A DNA stretch of 64,000 bases from Gemmatimonadaceae bacterium (GTDB taxonomy: Bacteria; Gemmatimonadota; Gemmatimonadetes; Gemmatimonadales; Gemmatimonadaceae): assembly GCA_037721215.1 (NCBI GenBank), contig JBBJNV010000006.1:62001-126000 (forward strand), given 5' to 3'. The translations under genes and the position numbers were made by a program. This document shows, in pieces, positions 52,888 to 62,751 of the stretch. Within the stretch, counting starts at the first letter, position 1. Each line of letters opens with the position of its first letter. The notes beneath the pieces were generated by a model that worked only from the letters and a program-made list of their open reading frames with translations, did not search any database and had not been told where the DNA came from.

Positions 52888-54276
52888 ATGCCTGCACAGA
52901 ATTCGACGGATCTCAATGCATTTCTCGAGCAGAACGACGCTCGCATCATGGACGAGCTTTTCGACTTTCTGCGCATCCCGAGCGTAAGTGCAAAATCGGA
53001 TCACAATGCCGACACTGCGCGTGCCGCCGAATGGGTCCGGGCCTCGCTCGCGAAGGCGGGGCTGAAAGCCGCCACTCATCAGACCGCGGGGCATCCGGTG
53101 GTCGTTGGTGAATGGCGAGGCGCACCCGGTGCGGCGACGGTCCTTGTTTATGGCCACTACGACGTCCAACCCGCAGAGCCGATCGAGCTGTGGACATCGC
53201 CGCCGTTCGAGCCGACCGTGCGCGACGGAAAAATCTTCGCCCGGGGATCGGTTGACGATAAAGGACAGCTCTTCCTCCACATCAAGGCGCTGGAAGCACA
53301 CCTCACCACGCGCGGCAAGCTCCCGGTGAACGTAATCGTACTGCTGGAAGGGGAGGAGGAAGTGGGCAGCGAGCATCTCTCTGAGTTCATCACCCGGCAC
53401 AAGGACCTGCTTGCCGCCGACGCTGTCGTGATTTCCGACTCGGCGATGTTTGCGCCCGGGCAGCCATCGATTCTGTCGTCACTTCGCGGACTCGCGTACT
53501 TCGAGATCAACGTCACCGGTCCCGCTACAGACCTGCATTCCGGCAGTTACGGCGGCGCGGTGGTCAATCCGGCAATGGCGCTCGCGCGCATTCTCGCCAC
53601 TCTCCACGATGACAAAGGCCATATCGCCATCGACGGCTTCTATGACAACGTCCGCGAGTGGGAGCCCGAAATCCGCGAACAGATGCGCAATCTTCCATTC
53701 GACCCGGAGCATTTCCGGAGCGAAACGGGTGCCAGCGCGCTCGGCGGCGAAAAGGATTTCACGATCCTAGAGCAGCTGTGGGCGCGGCCGACGTGCGAGG
53801 TGAACGGGCTTCTCAGCGGGTACACCGGCGAGGGCGCAAAAACCGTACTCCCGTCCAAGGCGATGGCAAAAGTCAGTTGTCGTCTGGTACCCGATCAGAG
53901 CCCCGAGGAAATCGAGAAGCTCATGAAAGCGCACGTCGCAAGAGTTGCCCCGAAAGGGGTTACCGCTACCGCGATGCATCTTCACGGCGGCCGGCCGTGG
54001 CGCGCGGAGCTGACCGGACCGCTTTACGATGCAGCACGCCGCGCCCTGGCGACTGCGTTCGACAAGGAGCCGGTCATCGTCGGGGAAGGAGGCTCCATCC
54101 CGGTTGTTGGAGACTTTCAACGAATACTTGGTACGCCTGTTCTGCTCGTTGGATTCGGGCTTCCGGGCGAGAATGCACACGCGCCTGACGAATGGATGAG
54201 CGAGGAAAATTTCCGGATCGGGATGCGGGCGATGGCGGCATTCTGGGATGAGTACGCGCGGGCGGAAACTACCTGA
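52888..54276 (+). CDS. M20 family dipeptidase
   Basis: This 462-residue cytoplasmic metallopeptidase has the dinuclear zinc set of the M20 family: His90 and Asp92 in VYGHYDVQPAEP, the bridging Asp of GSVDDKGQL, the Glu pair in LLEGEEEVGS, Asp in VVISDSAMF and His near the end in GENAHAPDEW. The length and lid domain (INVTGPATDLHSGSYGG) match the CNDP/PepV-like dipeptidase branch. It cleaves dipeptides or similar amides. ATG 52888 is chosen because the conserved domain begins 30 residues later and the upstream frame is repeat-derived. It converges on the DUF4173 gene with an 8-bp overlap. Confidence 0.92.
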   Translation: MPAQNSTDLNAFLEQNDARIMDELFDFLRIPSVSAKSDHNADTARAAEWVRASLAKAGLKAATHQTAGHPVVVGEWRGAPGAATVLVYGHYDVQPAEPIELWTSPPFEPTVRDGKIFARGSVDDKGQLFLHIKALEAHLTTRGKLPVNVIVLLEGEEEVGSEHLSEFITRHKDLLAADAVVISDSAMFAPGQPSILSSLRGLAYFEINVTGPATDLHSGSYGGAVVNPAMALARILATLHDDKGHIAIDGFYDNVREWEPEIREQMRNLPFDPEHFRSETGASALGGEKDFTILEQLWARPTCEVNGLLSGYTGEGAKTVLPSKAMAKVSCRLVPDQSPEEIEKLMKAHVARVAPKGVTATAMHLHGGRPWRAELTGPLYDAARRALATAFDKEPVIVGEGGSIPVVGDFQRILGTPVLLVGFGLPGENAHAPDEWMSEENFRIGMRAMAAFWDEYARAETT

Positions 54277-55801
54277 CGACGATCGGAGTGCGGGGTGGCG
54301 GTCTGCGCTGCCCGGTGGCCACACCGATGCTGATGAGCGCGTTTCGTGCGGCCGAGCGGCCCTGGTTCCATTCGAACCAGTGCCGTTCGGTGAGCTGTTG
54401 GCTGTACTCGTAGCGAAGTCGCACCTCACTCCGAAGCTGAGTGCGGATTGGCTCGGGTAAAGTCGGCAATGCGGCAACGATCGCCGGGATCGCGTTCGGG
54501 GAGAGCTGTCCCGTGAGATAGACCAGATCGAGTTTCCCGGTTGTCGAAAACCGCGCGATATTTTCACGGGCGATCCAGGCCTCGTGGTTCCAGTATATCA
54601 TCACCACAAACGCCGCGAGCGCAGCGGCAGCCGACCGCCGGAATACCCGCGCCGACTGCATCTCGCGCCGGATTTCCAGTGTCAGCACCGCGAGAGTCAC
54701 CGCCACGACCAGCATGTAAACCTGCGCATATAACCGCGCCGTGGTGAATCCGTAGGCGGCTTCATACAGTGATACGCGATGGAATGCGGAGCCAAGCAGA
54801 ATGAGCACCGCCGCGATCACAGCGAGCGTGATCGCCCGCAACAGGCCATCGCGACGGCCTTTCTGGCCATAACGCTCCGAAAGCAGAATCAACAGGACAG
54901 CAGACGTGGCGACAACGGTCAGCTCGCCGAAGCCACGCCGCGCATACTCGGCGAATGTTACCCCTGAGCCAGCCGTGGCCGGTGAATTACCGAAGAGGTA
55001 GCTCACCTGAACGGCGAGGAAGAGCCAGAACAGGGCGGCCACGCTTGACAGCAGGATGAATCGCTCGGTTTCGCCGAGCCAGCGAGTGACGCTTTCGGGT
55101 CCCTTTGGAGCGACCGTCATGGCCGCGTCGCCCTGGCTGGAATTGCCTCGCGCGGCGTATCCGTAAGTTCCGAGAACTATCGACAGCAACGCGACGAAGA
55201 ATATCGTGCGGGGTACGAACGCCCAGCTTGAAAGGATCCGTTCCGCCGCATCCCGCCACCCGGCAAACATCGGGTCGGCGCCAGCGAGAAGCAGCGCGAA
55301 GAAGAGAATGACCGGAGCCGTGATGGCCAGGCCCTTGAGTGCGGACCGGGCGCGATTCGAACGAACGATGCGTGTCGCATCGACTGCGCGTGCCAGGGAT
55401 TCCACAACTGCACGCGCGCCTGCCAGAAACGGGGCGGTGATCACGAATGCGGCGGATATGCGCTCGAGCCGCGGATCGACGGCGAGGAGCATGGTCACTG
55501 ACAACAGCAGGGTGACGGCAAGGAAGATCATCGCGTGCATGAATGGATCTGCCGTGAAGACGGCGGCCGTTGCAATGATCACCCCCGTAATGGCGGCCGC
55601 GGCAGGGATCCGGTGGACGCCGATGCCGAAAGTCCTGAGGATAGCGGCAAGTCCAGTAACCGACGCAAGGGTCCAGAAGGGCCAGTTTACTCCCGGCAGG
55701 GCATCGTAGATGATCCAGGTGCCGAGTCCGGCGACGGCTGCCGCCGCCGCCCAGACGATTCCCGCATTTCCTCCCACACGTTCCGTCAGCCCCGTACTCA
55801 C
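54269..55801 (-). CDS. DUF4173 family membrane protein
   Basis: This 510-residue protein has about 12 hydrophobic segments. The DUF4173 marks are FLAVQVSYLFGN followed by GVTFAEYARRGFGELTVVA and then FTTARLYAQVYMLVVAV. The C-terminal 100 residues are polar and extracytoplasmic or cytoplasmic. Function is unknown; members often sit next to a small winged-helix regulator, which is not seen here. GTG 55801 follows GGGAG by seven bases. A promoter and an inverted repeat lie directly upstream. Confidence 0.85.
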   Translation of the reverse strand: MSTGLTERVGGNAGIVWAAAAAVAGLGTWIIYDALPGVNWPFWTLASVTGLAAILRTFGIGVHRIPAAAAITGVIIATAAVFTADPFMHAMIFLAVTLLLSVTMLLAVDPRLERISAAFVITAPFLAGARAVVESLARAVDATRIVRSNRARSALKGLAITAPVILFFALLLAGADPMFAGWRDAAERILSSWAFVPRTIFFVALLSIVLGTYGYAARGNSSQGDAAMTVAPKGPESVTRWLGETERFILLSSVAALFWLFLAVQVSYLFGNSPATAGSGVTFAEYARRGFGELTVVATSAVLLILLSERYGQKGRRDGLLRAITLAVIAAVLILLGSAFHRVSLYEAAYGFTTARLYAQVYMLVVAVTLAVLTLEIRREMQSARVFRRSAAAALAAFVVMIYWNHEAWIARENIARFSTTGKLDLVYLTGQLSPNAIPAIVAALPTLPEPIRTQLRSEVRLRYEYSQQLTERHWFEWNQGRSAARNALISIGVATGQRRPPPRTPIVVR

Positions 55802-55831
55802 CCGTTGTCTCCCGTTGATCGTGACAAGGGA

Positions 55832-55861
55832 AATATCGGGGATTTTACTCTAATCTGTCAA
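55832..55861 (-). promoter_or_regulatory. Sigma70-like promoter of the DUF4173 gene
   Basis: On the minus strand TTGACA (55861-55856) is followed after 18 bp by GATATT (55837-55832), four of six bases of the -10 consensus. This gives a 5' leader of about 25 nt, and the ribosome site GGGAG precedes the GTG start. Confidence 0.6.
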
Positions 55862-55862
55862 G

Positions 55863-55881
55863 TACTTTAAAATACAAAGTA
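55863..55881. promoter_or_regulatory. Inverted repeat upstream of the DUF4173 promoter
   Basis: TACTTT (55863-55868) and AAAGTA (55876-55881) flank a 7-bp spacer. It lies immediately upstream of the -35 box, where an activator or a repressor could bind. A TACTTTG-like dyad with a similar spacer would suit a winged-helix dimer, but none is encoded nearby. Confidence 0.5.
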
Positions 55882-55918
55882 ACCCAACAAGGTTGATTGG
55901 AACCTTACCCAGCAGCTG

Positions 55919-58900
55919 CTAGAACCTCCACTCCCGGATCAGGAATAGCCCGAACACGCTCGTCGTCGTGGGCTGCTGAAGAGCGAGCGTCGGATCGCGC
56001 AGCAGATATCGCGGCTGGAAAGTCGCTTCCGCGCTGTAGCCCCTCAACCCCGCAAAACGGTGTTGCACCTGCAGACCCGGACGCTTGAGTGCGTCGGGAT
56101 CGGGCCGCACCTGGAACGCCAGGAACGTGTTCGACCTGTAGTACTTGCCGAATTCGATCTCGGTGCCCCTGAGAAACCCACCGACATCGGTCTGGATATC
56201 CGCCGGCGCGATGTTGAAAACATCGGCGCCGAGTGAACGGGCTGCCTCGCCTGCCAGTTGATCGGCAAATACGCCGAGCGCGACGGAGGCGAGCTGCTGG
56301 CTTGCCAGTGCTGCGCCGGCGCCGATGACGTTGCCGCCACTGCCTAACCCGGCACCCTCCAGCTGCACGAGTGACGATGACGAACGGCCGAACGCGAGGT
56401 AGGCAAGCAGATCGCTCTGAGGGATTGGCGGCTGGGCGTCACTCTGTAGTGAAATGTTCGGATTGCGAAGCGTACCGCCGATCAGGATTTCGACATTGAT
56501 GGCCTCTCGCGCGGGAAGCCGCACCTCGTAGGCACCAGTCACCTGCAGCGTGGGATTCAGCTCTCCGGAATTCACGAAAGTCGCGGAGCCTCGCCTGATG
56601 TCGAAGCGTTTCGAAAGGAAGACGTACTCGCCTCGCTCGCTCAGCAGTACTCCATCCAGCACCAGCGATTGCTTGGCGCGGTTGACGTGAATGGCGAGAT
56701 CGCCGTCGCTGTACACTTCGATGTTGAAATCCGGGGAGCGGACAAAAACGTCGCGATCGACGCGCAGGTCGACGTCCATCCGCAAGTTAGCAAGCAGTGG
56801 TGACTGACCGGGGAACAGCTCACGGTTGCCCAGTACCGCGGTGTCGAGAACGGAGAACAACGCCGGATCGTTCTGGCCAATGAGCTTCTTGCCTTCGGAC
56901 TCCGGTACATACAGCACGCCTTTGCGGACGCGGAGGTTACCGGCGACGTGGGTGTTGTCGAACGGCCCCTTGATGGAAACGTTGATGTTCGCGGTGAGCT
57001 TTCCGTTGTGGTTATCAAGCAGCCTCGCATTGTCGGCGACCAGCCGAAGATCGAATGACGGCGCCCTCAGCGACCCAATGCCGATTCCGCCAGTGAGGGC
57101 GACCTTGCCGCCGCTGTAGGCGACAAGCGAATCGATCACGATCGTATCGCGCAACATCCTGATATTTGCTTCGAGGCCCTTGAGGTCCAGGCCCAGGGGG
57201 ACAAACCGCGCCGATGCGCCATCGAGCGCAAATCGTCCGCTTACCTCCGGGCGGTTCAACGTGCCGGTCACCTTGAAGTCGGCAACCGCACTCCCGCGCA
57301 GATTGGTGACGATCGTGTTGATCTGCGGTACGAGATCGAGCGGCAGACTGTCCGCCTTCACCGCGAGATCTATCTGCCGGTTTGTCGGGAATCGCGATCC
57401 TGTGACCCCTGTCAGTGCCAGATTGATCGGCACCGTACCTTCGGCGTGCATCATCGTTCCCTGTCCTTCACGCATCGCATCCGCGCGGCCCGTGAGCGTC
57501 GCATTGGCGTAGCTCATCACGCCATGGACTTCCGGTAACAACGTTCCGTTGTAGTAAAACCGATGACTGCCGAATGCTCCACTGAAAGTGGGATCGGCCG
57601 CGGTCCCGGCCGCTTTGAGACTGAATGACACAAATCCACGCGCGTCGATGTCACTCTGTGCCAGCGCGATCGCATCCTGAACCTGGAAGTTATCGACCGC
57701 CACTTCGAGGTTTGCCCGGCCCTCTTTCGGAATCAGGCCATCGACGAAAATGCGGCCAGTAGCCTTGTTGCGAAGCTCAAGTTTATCGATATCGACGCCG
57801 GCACTCCCCCAGTGCACAACCGATGGCCCGGTGCTGGTCCATACCGTTGTATCGAATCGAAGCTGAAGCGCATTGAGCCGCGCCTCATTCCGCACCCTGT
57901 CGAGCGTATACTCGGCATTGGCACTGTAGCTGTTCTGATCATCCTGGCGAACGACAAAGGTAACGGTGCCCAGCGGCTTCTGATAATTGACGCGGGTCTC
58001 GACGCTGTCGAGGTTGAAGCCACCAGCGACCACCTCGGCCGCAATAACCCTGACATCCAGTTTCGAACGGGGCGTCAGCGCGTCCGTCCAGGAATACTCA
58101 GCGGTTACCTTCTCAATGGTATTGCCGCGCGCGACGATACTGTCACCACTTGCCGTTCCGCGCGCGCCAAAGTCATGGATGTTTCCAGTGGCGACGCCAT
58201 CCGCCCTCACCGAACCCGACAGTTGCGTTCGGCTCACCACGCGAGGCGTGTCGATTGCAGCCAGCTGGGGCGGGGCGCCTCCAGTTACCGCGCGTTCGAC
58301 CTCGGTATTGTCGTCCTGGCGAGCAGAGTCTGTGCGTGCCCGCGCGGCACGCTGGGCGAGGATCCGGGGACGCGGGGGAACAGCACCTTCCTGCGGGGGC
58401 AGGAGCGACGATAGCCGGGAGAGAGAGTCGATATCGATGTGATACCGAAGCTCTCCGCTCTTTCCGCGCGCAAGTCCGAACGCCCCGCTGGCCGTTGCAA
58501 CACCTTCGGGGATCTCAACTGCGAGCGTATCGATTCTCGCCATTCCGTTGGCGGCAGCGAGCCGAACCGTTGCCGACGTTACGGCAATCGTATCGTAGGT
58601 CGAAGATTGAATGTCGGCGACGAGATTGGTCCGCAGGGTCGCTGGGTCCGTACCTCGGCCATCGGCAGAAACTGTGGCCGTGATCGACGTCTTTGGCGCC
58701 TTCGCGACGATGTTGTTGGCATTGAAGAGCTGCGCCGCGACATCGAGATCGTAACCGATCTCCCGGCTAGCGAGGTCGAGCTTTCCGCGCACGTCGAGCG
58801 AGCCGCCATCAGGAAACGCAAGTGCGGTTCGAACCGCGAGATTCCTCGTTGTACCGGTGAGGCGCACGGGGCCCGTCGCAAGGCCGCGCAGACCCGCCGC

Positions 58901-60490
58901 AGGAAAGAACCGTCCGGCGGTGACCAGCGCGAGCGGATGAACTCTGGCATCGACGTCGAACCATGCATTTGCCATCTGGCCGCCCGGCGCAGCCCGGAAC
59001 GCGCCCGTTCCAGTGATACGGGATGTGCTGCCCCGATCTACAAGCGTGATGTCCGAGCGCGCGGTCATGCGCGATGTCGTCGACCCGTCGAGCGTCGTGG
59101 TTCCACTTACCGTGCCCGTCAGCGGAAGATCCGCAGCGAACTCACGCAACAGGTCAACCTGCACCGGGCGCAGGGTCAGACGCAGGTTGTCAGCGTTGAA
59201 CCGACCCTTCTCGAAACCCATCTGTCCGACGGCTACCACCCGGCTGCGGCCGGAGCGGCGGTCGTCGAATGTCACATCGGCATCGACTTCCATGTCCCGG
59301 AGATTGCCATCGACCTTCGCGCGACCCGCGAGAATTCCCTGCCGGGGCGGGTTGACGGAAGGAAATATCTGCCTCACTAGACGTGTGTTCAGGCCCGTGA
59401 ACCGCACATCGGTATCGTGCAGCGATACCTCTTTGGTCATCGTGACGCCGATCTGACCACGCAGGTGCGAACCTTCGAGCCGGACGTCTGCATTCCGCGC
59501 GACATAAACGCTTGTGTCGCCAACCCAGTCGAGGGCAAAGTCCAGGGTTCCGCTTCCATCAGTGGGCAGCGTTGGATCGATCCAGCGAATGTCGGCAACG
59601 GCGACCGGGTTGGCACGGACCCTCAGCCGGAAATCATTGTTGGCCACGATGTATCGGCCATCGCCGGCAATGCGACTGTTCGGCAATGCGGCATTCAACC
59701 CTTTCCACCATACCGAGTCGCCGTCGATCCGGAATGCACCGCTCAGCGAGCGAACATCAACTGCGGGAGGCTTGAACGGCTCGGCGATTGTACTCAGGGA
59801 TGCCACCTCGACGAGCCGGTGCTTGAAGTCCGGATGCTGCCAGCGCAACAACGGCAGTGAAGCATTGACACGGTGGAACCGCATGACCTTCTGATGCCCA
59901 CCCGGGACCTTTTCGAGCAACAACCGTCCCTCCGGACTCAACGACCTTCGGAGCGCGTCCTCTGCTTCAGCGCCGGTGAGCCGGGCATCCGGCGCCCAGG
60001 GAGACTTGACGGTGATATCGCCGTCGATCAGGGTGACGTCGGTAAGCCTGATGAAGTCGCCCCATCCGGCCTTCTTCGGGCCTCCCGGTTTCGTTGTGTC
60101 GGGAGGAAGAATGCGGTCGTAATTCCACTTGCCACCTGGCAAGCGGTTGATCACGATCACCGGCCTCAGCAGTCGCACATTGTCGAAATCGATGCGCTTC
60201 GATGCGAGCGAGCCCAGACGATAACGCGCCCGCGCTCCGTCGGCCTTCACAAACGGTTCACCCGCGCTGTCGGTGATGCTCAGTCCGTGGAGGGTGAATC
60301 CCTTGAGAAGATTTCCGCTCACGCTGTCGACCCTGAGGATCCCGTGAACGTTGCCTTGGATGCCACCTACGACGCGCCTTTGCACCTGTCGTCGTCCCCA
60401 GTCAGTATTGGTGGCGACATACACCGCGAGGACCGCGAGCAGGGCAATCGAAGTCACCACTGCGAGCACTCGAGCCACGACCTTGAGCAT
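55919..60490 (-). CDS. tamB: TamB-like translocation and assembly module protein
   Basis: This 1523-residue protein has one N-terminal helix (VVARVLAVVTSIALLAVLAVY) and a very long beta-rich body, then the C-terminal DUF490 (TamB_C) region of about 400 residues (from about 1120), with LVADNARLLDNHNGKLTANI, EGKKLIGQNDPALF, LNPTLQVTGAYEVRLPA and SDLLAYLAFGRSSSSLVQL. TamB spans the periplasm as a hydrophobic groove that carries phospholipids or helps barrel insertion, working with TamA. The stop of the TamA-like gene and this gene's ATG share the end base at 60490 (TGATG-type overlap). Confidence 0.9.
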   Translation of the reverse strand: MLKVVARVLAVVTSIALLAVLAVYVATNTDWGRRQVQRRVVGGIQGNVHGILRVDSVSGNLLKGFTLHGLSITDSAGEPFVKADGARARYRLGSLASKRIDFDNVRLLRPVIVINRLPGGKWNYDRILPPDTTKPGGPKKAGWGDFIRLTDVTLIDGDITVKSPWAPDARLTGAEAEDALRRSLSPEGRLLLEKVPGGHQKVMRFHRVNASLPLLRWQHPDFKHRLVEVASLSTIAEPFKPPAVDVRSLSGAFRIDGDSVWWKGLNAALPNSRIAGDGRYIVANNDFRLRVRANPVAVADIRWIDPTLPTDGSGTLDFALDWVGDTSVYVARNADVRLEGSHLRGQIGVTMTKEVSLHDTDVRFTGLNTRLVRQIFPSVNPPRQGILAGRAKVDGNLRDMEVDADVTFDDRRSGRSRVVAVGQMGFEKGRFNADNLRLTLRPVQVDLLREFAADLPLTGTVSGTTTLDGSTTSRMTARSDITLVDRGSTSRITGTGAFRAAPGGQMANAWFDVDARVHPLALVTAGRFFPAAGLRGLATGPVRLTGTTRNLAVRTALAFPDGGSLDVRGKLDLASREIGYDLDVAAQLFNANNIVAKAPKTSITATVSADGRGTDPATLRTNLVADIQSSTYDTIAVTSATVRLAAANGMARIDTLAVEIPEGVATASGAFGLARGKSGELRYHIDIDSLSRLSSLLPPQEGAVPPRPRILAQRAARARTDSARQDDNTEVERAVTGGAPPQLAAIDTPRVVSRTQLSGSVRADGVATGNIHDFGARGTASGDSIVARGNTIEKVTAEYSWTDALTPRSKLDVRVIAAEVVAGGFNLDSVETRVNYQKPLGTVTFVVRQDDQNSYSANAEYTLDRVRNEARLNALQLRFDTTVWTSTGPSVVHWGSAGVDIDKLELRNKATGRIFVDGLIPKEGRANLEVAVDNFQVQDAIALAQSDIDARGFVSFSLKAAGTAADPTFSGAFGSHRFYYNGTLLPEVHGVMSYANATLTGRADAMREGQGTMMHAEGTVPINLALTGVTGSRFPTNRQIDLAVKADSLPLDLVPQINTIVTNLRGSAVADFKVTGTLNRPEVSGRFALDGASARFVPLGLDLKGLEANIRMLRDTIVIDSLVAYSGGKVALTGGIGIGSLRAPSFDLRLVADNARLLDNHNGKLTANINVSIKGPFDNTHVAGNLRVRKGVLYVPESEGKKLIGQNDPALFSVLDTAVLGNRELFPGQSPLLANLRMDVDLRVDRDVFVRSPDFNIEVYSDGDLAIHVNRAKQSLVLDGVLLSERGEYVFLSKRFDIRRGSATFVNSGELNPTLQVTGAYEVRLPAREAINVEILIGGTLRNPNISLQSDAQPPIPQSDLLAYLAFGRSSSSLVQLEGAGLGSGGNVIGAGAALASQQLASVALGVFADQLAGEAARSLGADVFNIAPADIQTDVGGFLRGTEIEFGKYYRSNTFLAFQVRPDPDALKRPGLQVQHRFAGLRGYSAEATFQPRYLLRDPTLALQQPTTTSVFGLFLIREWRF

Positions 60491-62715
60491 CAGAAAGCTT
60501 CGCCGATCGACAAATGCAGCGTCACCCTGTCGAGCACTCCGCGAAAGCCGCTGCGGAATGGATCGAACAGGCGACTCTTACTGAGCGTGACCAGGCGGGT
60601 TTCGCCGGCAACTGTAGACTCGGTGACGACAGGAAGGGTTTCAGCAGCACCCGGATTGATACCAATATCGACGCGAATCGGTCCGACCGGAGACCGATAG
60701 CGCACACCAAACCCGGGAGTAACTGCTGCCTTGCTTTTTGGGAGCAACGGGTTGGTTCGCTGAGAGACGTAAGCGCCGTCGATGAAGGCTGCCCCGACAA
60801 CGACGTCTTTCCAGAGCGGGAAACGCATCTCGGCGCTTCCTTCCGCAATGATGTTACCACCGAGCGGTCGCGGCTCGAAATCGCGGTTGCGAAGTCCCGG
60901 TGCATTGGGATTGCAGCTTCCTATAGGAGCAGCAGGGCCACATGCGCCGCCGCTCGAATCCCGGCGCAGTATCGATGCCGGAATCGTCAAGACACGCGGG
61001 CCAAGCTGGTTTTCTCCGAATCCGCGAACCGATCGTGATCCCCCCGCGTAGAACCGCTTCCTCGGATGCAGGATCTCGGTGTCACTATCCACCAGCCCCA
61101 CCGCTGCGGCAGTCCCGGACAGCGCGTTTACCCAGCCCAGTCGCAGATGTCCCGCAGCGGTTCCACGTTTTCGTATCTGGAAATACCGGGCGAAATCCGC
61201 GCTTGCCCGGTTGTAGCGGAAGTCCGATCCCGTAACCAGTGAAGCGTGCTCAGCGTCGACTGTTCCACGATACCCGCGGTTAGGCGTGAAAGGATCGTTA
61301 GCGCGGTTTGCCGTTGCCGTCAGAGTGAACGGCGACAGCCGCTGCCTGCCGCCAAGCGCCTGAATCGTGGGCGGATCACAGACGCCGTAATTGACGCAGA
61401 AGTAGACATCGCCCGCATCCGTCTGAGTGATCTCGAACCGGTAATTCGCACTCACCGGCAGTGACGGTGACACCTCTCTCGTGAAGGTCGCACTCGTGCC
61501 AAAACCCTTGTCGACGAAGATACCAGGGGCGATTCGGCGGTGAGTGAACAAGCTGAGCGCGATTTCATTTTCGGTTGCCTTGAACCACGGCTGCCGGACG
61601 TTGATGCTCGCGTTGTAGGTCGGAGCGAAGTACCGCGCGCGATCGCTGCCGAAATTCACCGTCGACCTGCGGAAGATGAAGCGTCCCGAGAGTGAGTTAG
61701 CGAGCAGATTGCCAACCGCGCCCTGTACGTCCAGCCGCCGTGCGCCGCCGAAAAAATTGTAGTTGGTGTAGCGCCCTTCCGCCTGGAAGAAATCGACCGT
61801 GTTGAAGCCGGTGCTGATGCGCGCCTCGCGAAGCGGGGCCTCCTGAACCGTGACGAGGATTACTTTCGCTGAATCTCCCTGCCGCGGAATTTCGATTGCC
61901 GCCCGCCGGAACAGGTTCGATTCGTAGAGCGCCCGCTGGCTCCGGAGCAGCTCCGGCCGGCGAAAAATGTCGCCGGGGTTGAGGGACATCGATTTCATGA
62001 TCGTCCGCGTGCTGATCTTCTCGTTCCCGACGATGAGAATATCCGAAATCGTGGACCTCCACTTCGGATCGATCTCGAGGGCGACCGTGGCCCGGTTCGC
62101 CTCTGCATCCACGACGATCGTCGTATCCACGATGGCATCGGAATATCCCCTGTCCCACAGCTGCTGCTGAAGAAAGACAACGCTCGAATCGACTCGCAGC
62201 AGGTTCAGCGGTGTGCCTTTTGACAACGCCAGCCGTTTCGCGACTTCTTCGTCGCTGAGAACCCGCTTCGTCTGAGTTACGGTAATGTCCGAAACGAGCG
62301 TCGGCGGGCCCTCCACCACGTTGAACGTGACGGCAACGTCATTCTTTCCGCGTGGAGTGACGACCGTATCGACCTGAGCGTCGCGGTACCCGCGCTTGAA
62401 ATAGAAGACACGTATGCGAAGCGGATCCCGCTCGAACTCTTTTCGGTCGAGATATTGCCGGCGGTAAAAATACCGGGATTTGCTGATCCAGCAGACCGGC
62501 GTGAGGACGACGGTTACACAACGCGACGCGTCGGTTGCGATGCTCGCCTTGAGTTCCTGCTGCTCAACGGCGTTGACGCCATTGAGCTTGAGACTGACAA
62601 CCTCGGGATCGGAGGCAGGCGTCTTCCCGGCTGCGGACTGCGCCCAGAGCGACAACGGCGCTGACAGCACCAGCACCGTAGCTGCGAAAAGCAAGCGGGA
62701 CCGCGCAGACTTCAT
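60490..62715 (-). CDS. tamA: TamA/BamA-like outer-membrane protein with POTRA domains
   Basis: From ATG 62715 this 741-residue protein has a signal peptide (LLFAATVLVLSAPLSLWAQ), about three POTRA-like modules (residues about 35-330: LRIRVFYFKRGYRDAQVDTV, TQTKRVLSDEEVAKRLALSK, IVGNEKISTRTIMKSMSLNP) and a 16-stranded barrel with GRYTNYNFFGGARRLDVQ, FYAGGSRSVRGFGENQLGP and the C-terminal LHLSIGEAF, whose final Phe is the barrel signal. The three POTRAs and tamB partner favour TamA over BamA. The RGFG motif of lid-loop 6 is present. It is followed directly by tamB; rho is 36 bp upstream on the same strand. Confidence 0.9.
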   Translation of the reverse strand: MKSARSRLLFAATVLVLSAPLSLWAQSAAGKTPASDPEVVSLKLNGVNAVEQQELKASIATDASRCVTVVLTPVCWISKSRYFYRRQYLDRKEFERDPLRIRVFYFKRGYRDAQVDTVVTPRGKNDVAVTFNVVEGPPTLVSDITVTQTKRVLSDEEVAKRLALSKGTPLNLLRVDSSVVFLQQQLWDRGYSDAIVDTTIVVDAEANRATVALEIDPKWRSTISDILIVGNEKISTRTIMKSMSLNPGDIFRRPELLRSQRALYESNLFRRAAIEIPRQGDSAKVILVTVQEAPLREARISTGFNTVDFFQAEGRYTNYNFFGGARRLDVQGAVGNLLANSLSGRFIFRRSTVNFGSDRARYFAPTYNASINVRQPWFKATENEIALSLFTHRRIAPGIFVDKGFGTSATFTREVSPSLPVSANYRFEITQTDAGDVYFCVNYGVCDPPTIQALGGRQRLSPFTLTATANRANDPFTPNRGYRGTVDAEHASLVTGSDFRYNRASADFARYFQIRKRGTAAGHLRLGWVNALSGTAAAVGLVDSDTEILHPRKRFYAGGSRSVRGFGENQLGPRVLTIPASILRRDSSGGACGPAAPIGSCNPNAPGLRNRDFEPRPLGGNIIAEGSAEMRFPLWKDVVVGAAFIDGAYVSQRTNPLLPKSKAAVTPGFGVRYRSPVGPIRVDIGINPGAAETLPVVTESTVAGETRLVTLSKSRLFDPFRSGFRGVLDRVTLHLSIGEAF

Positions 62716-62751
62716 GGATGCCTCAAAGAGCAAGGCGCGGGCCGATTCGGG

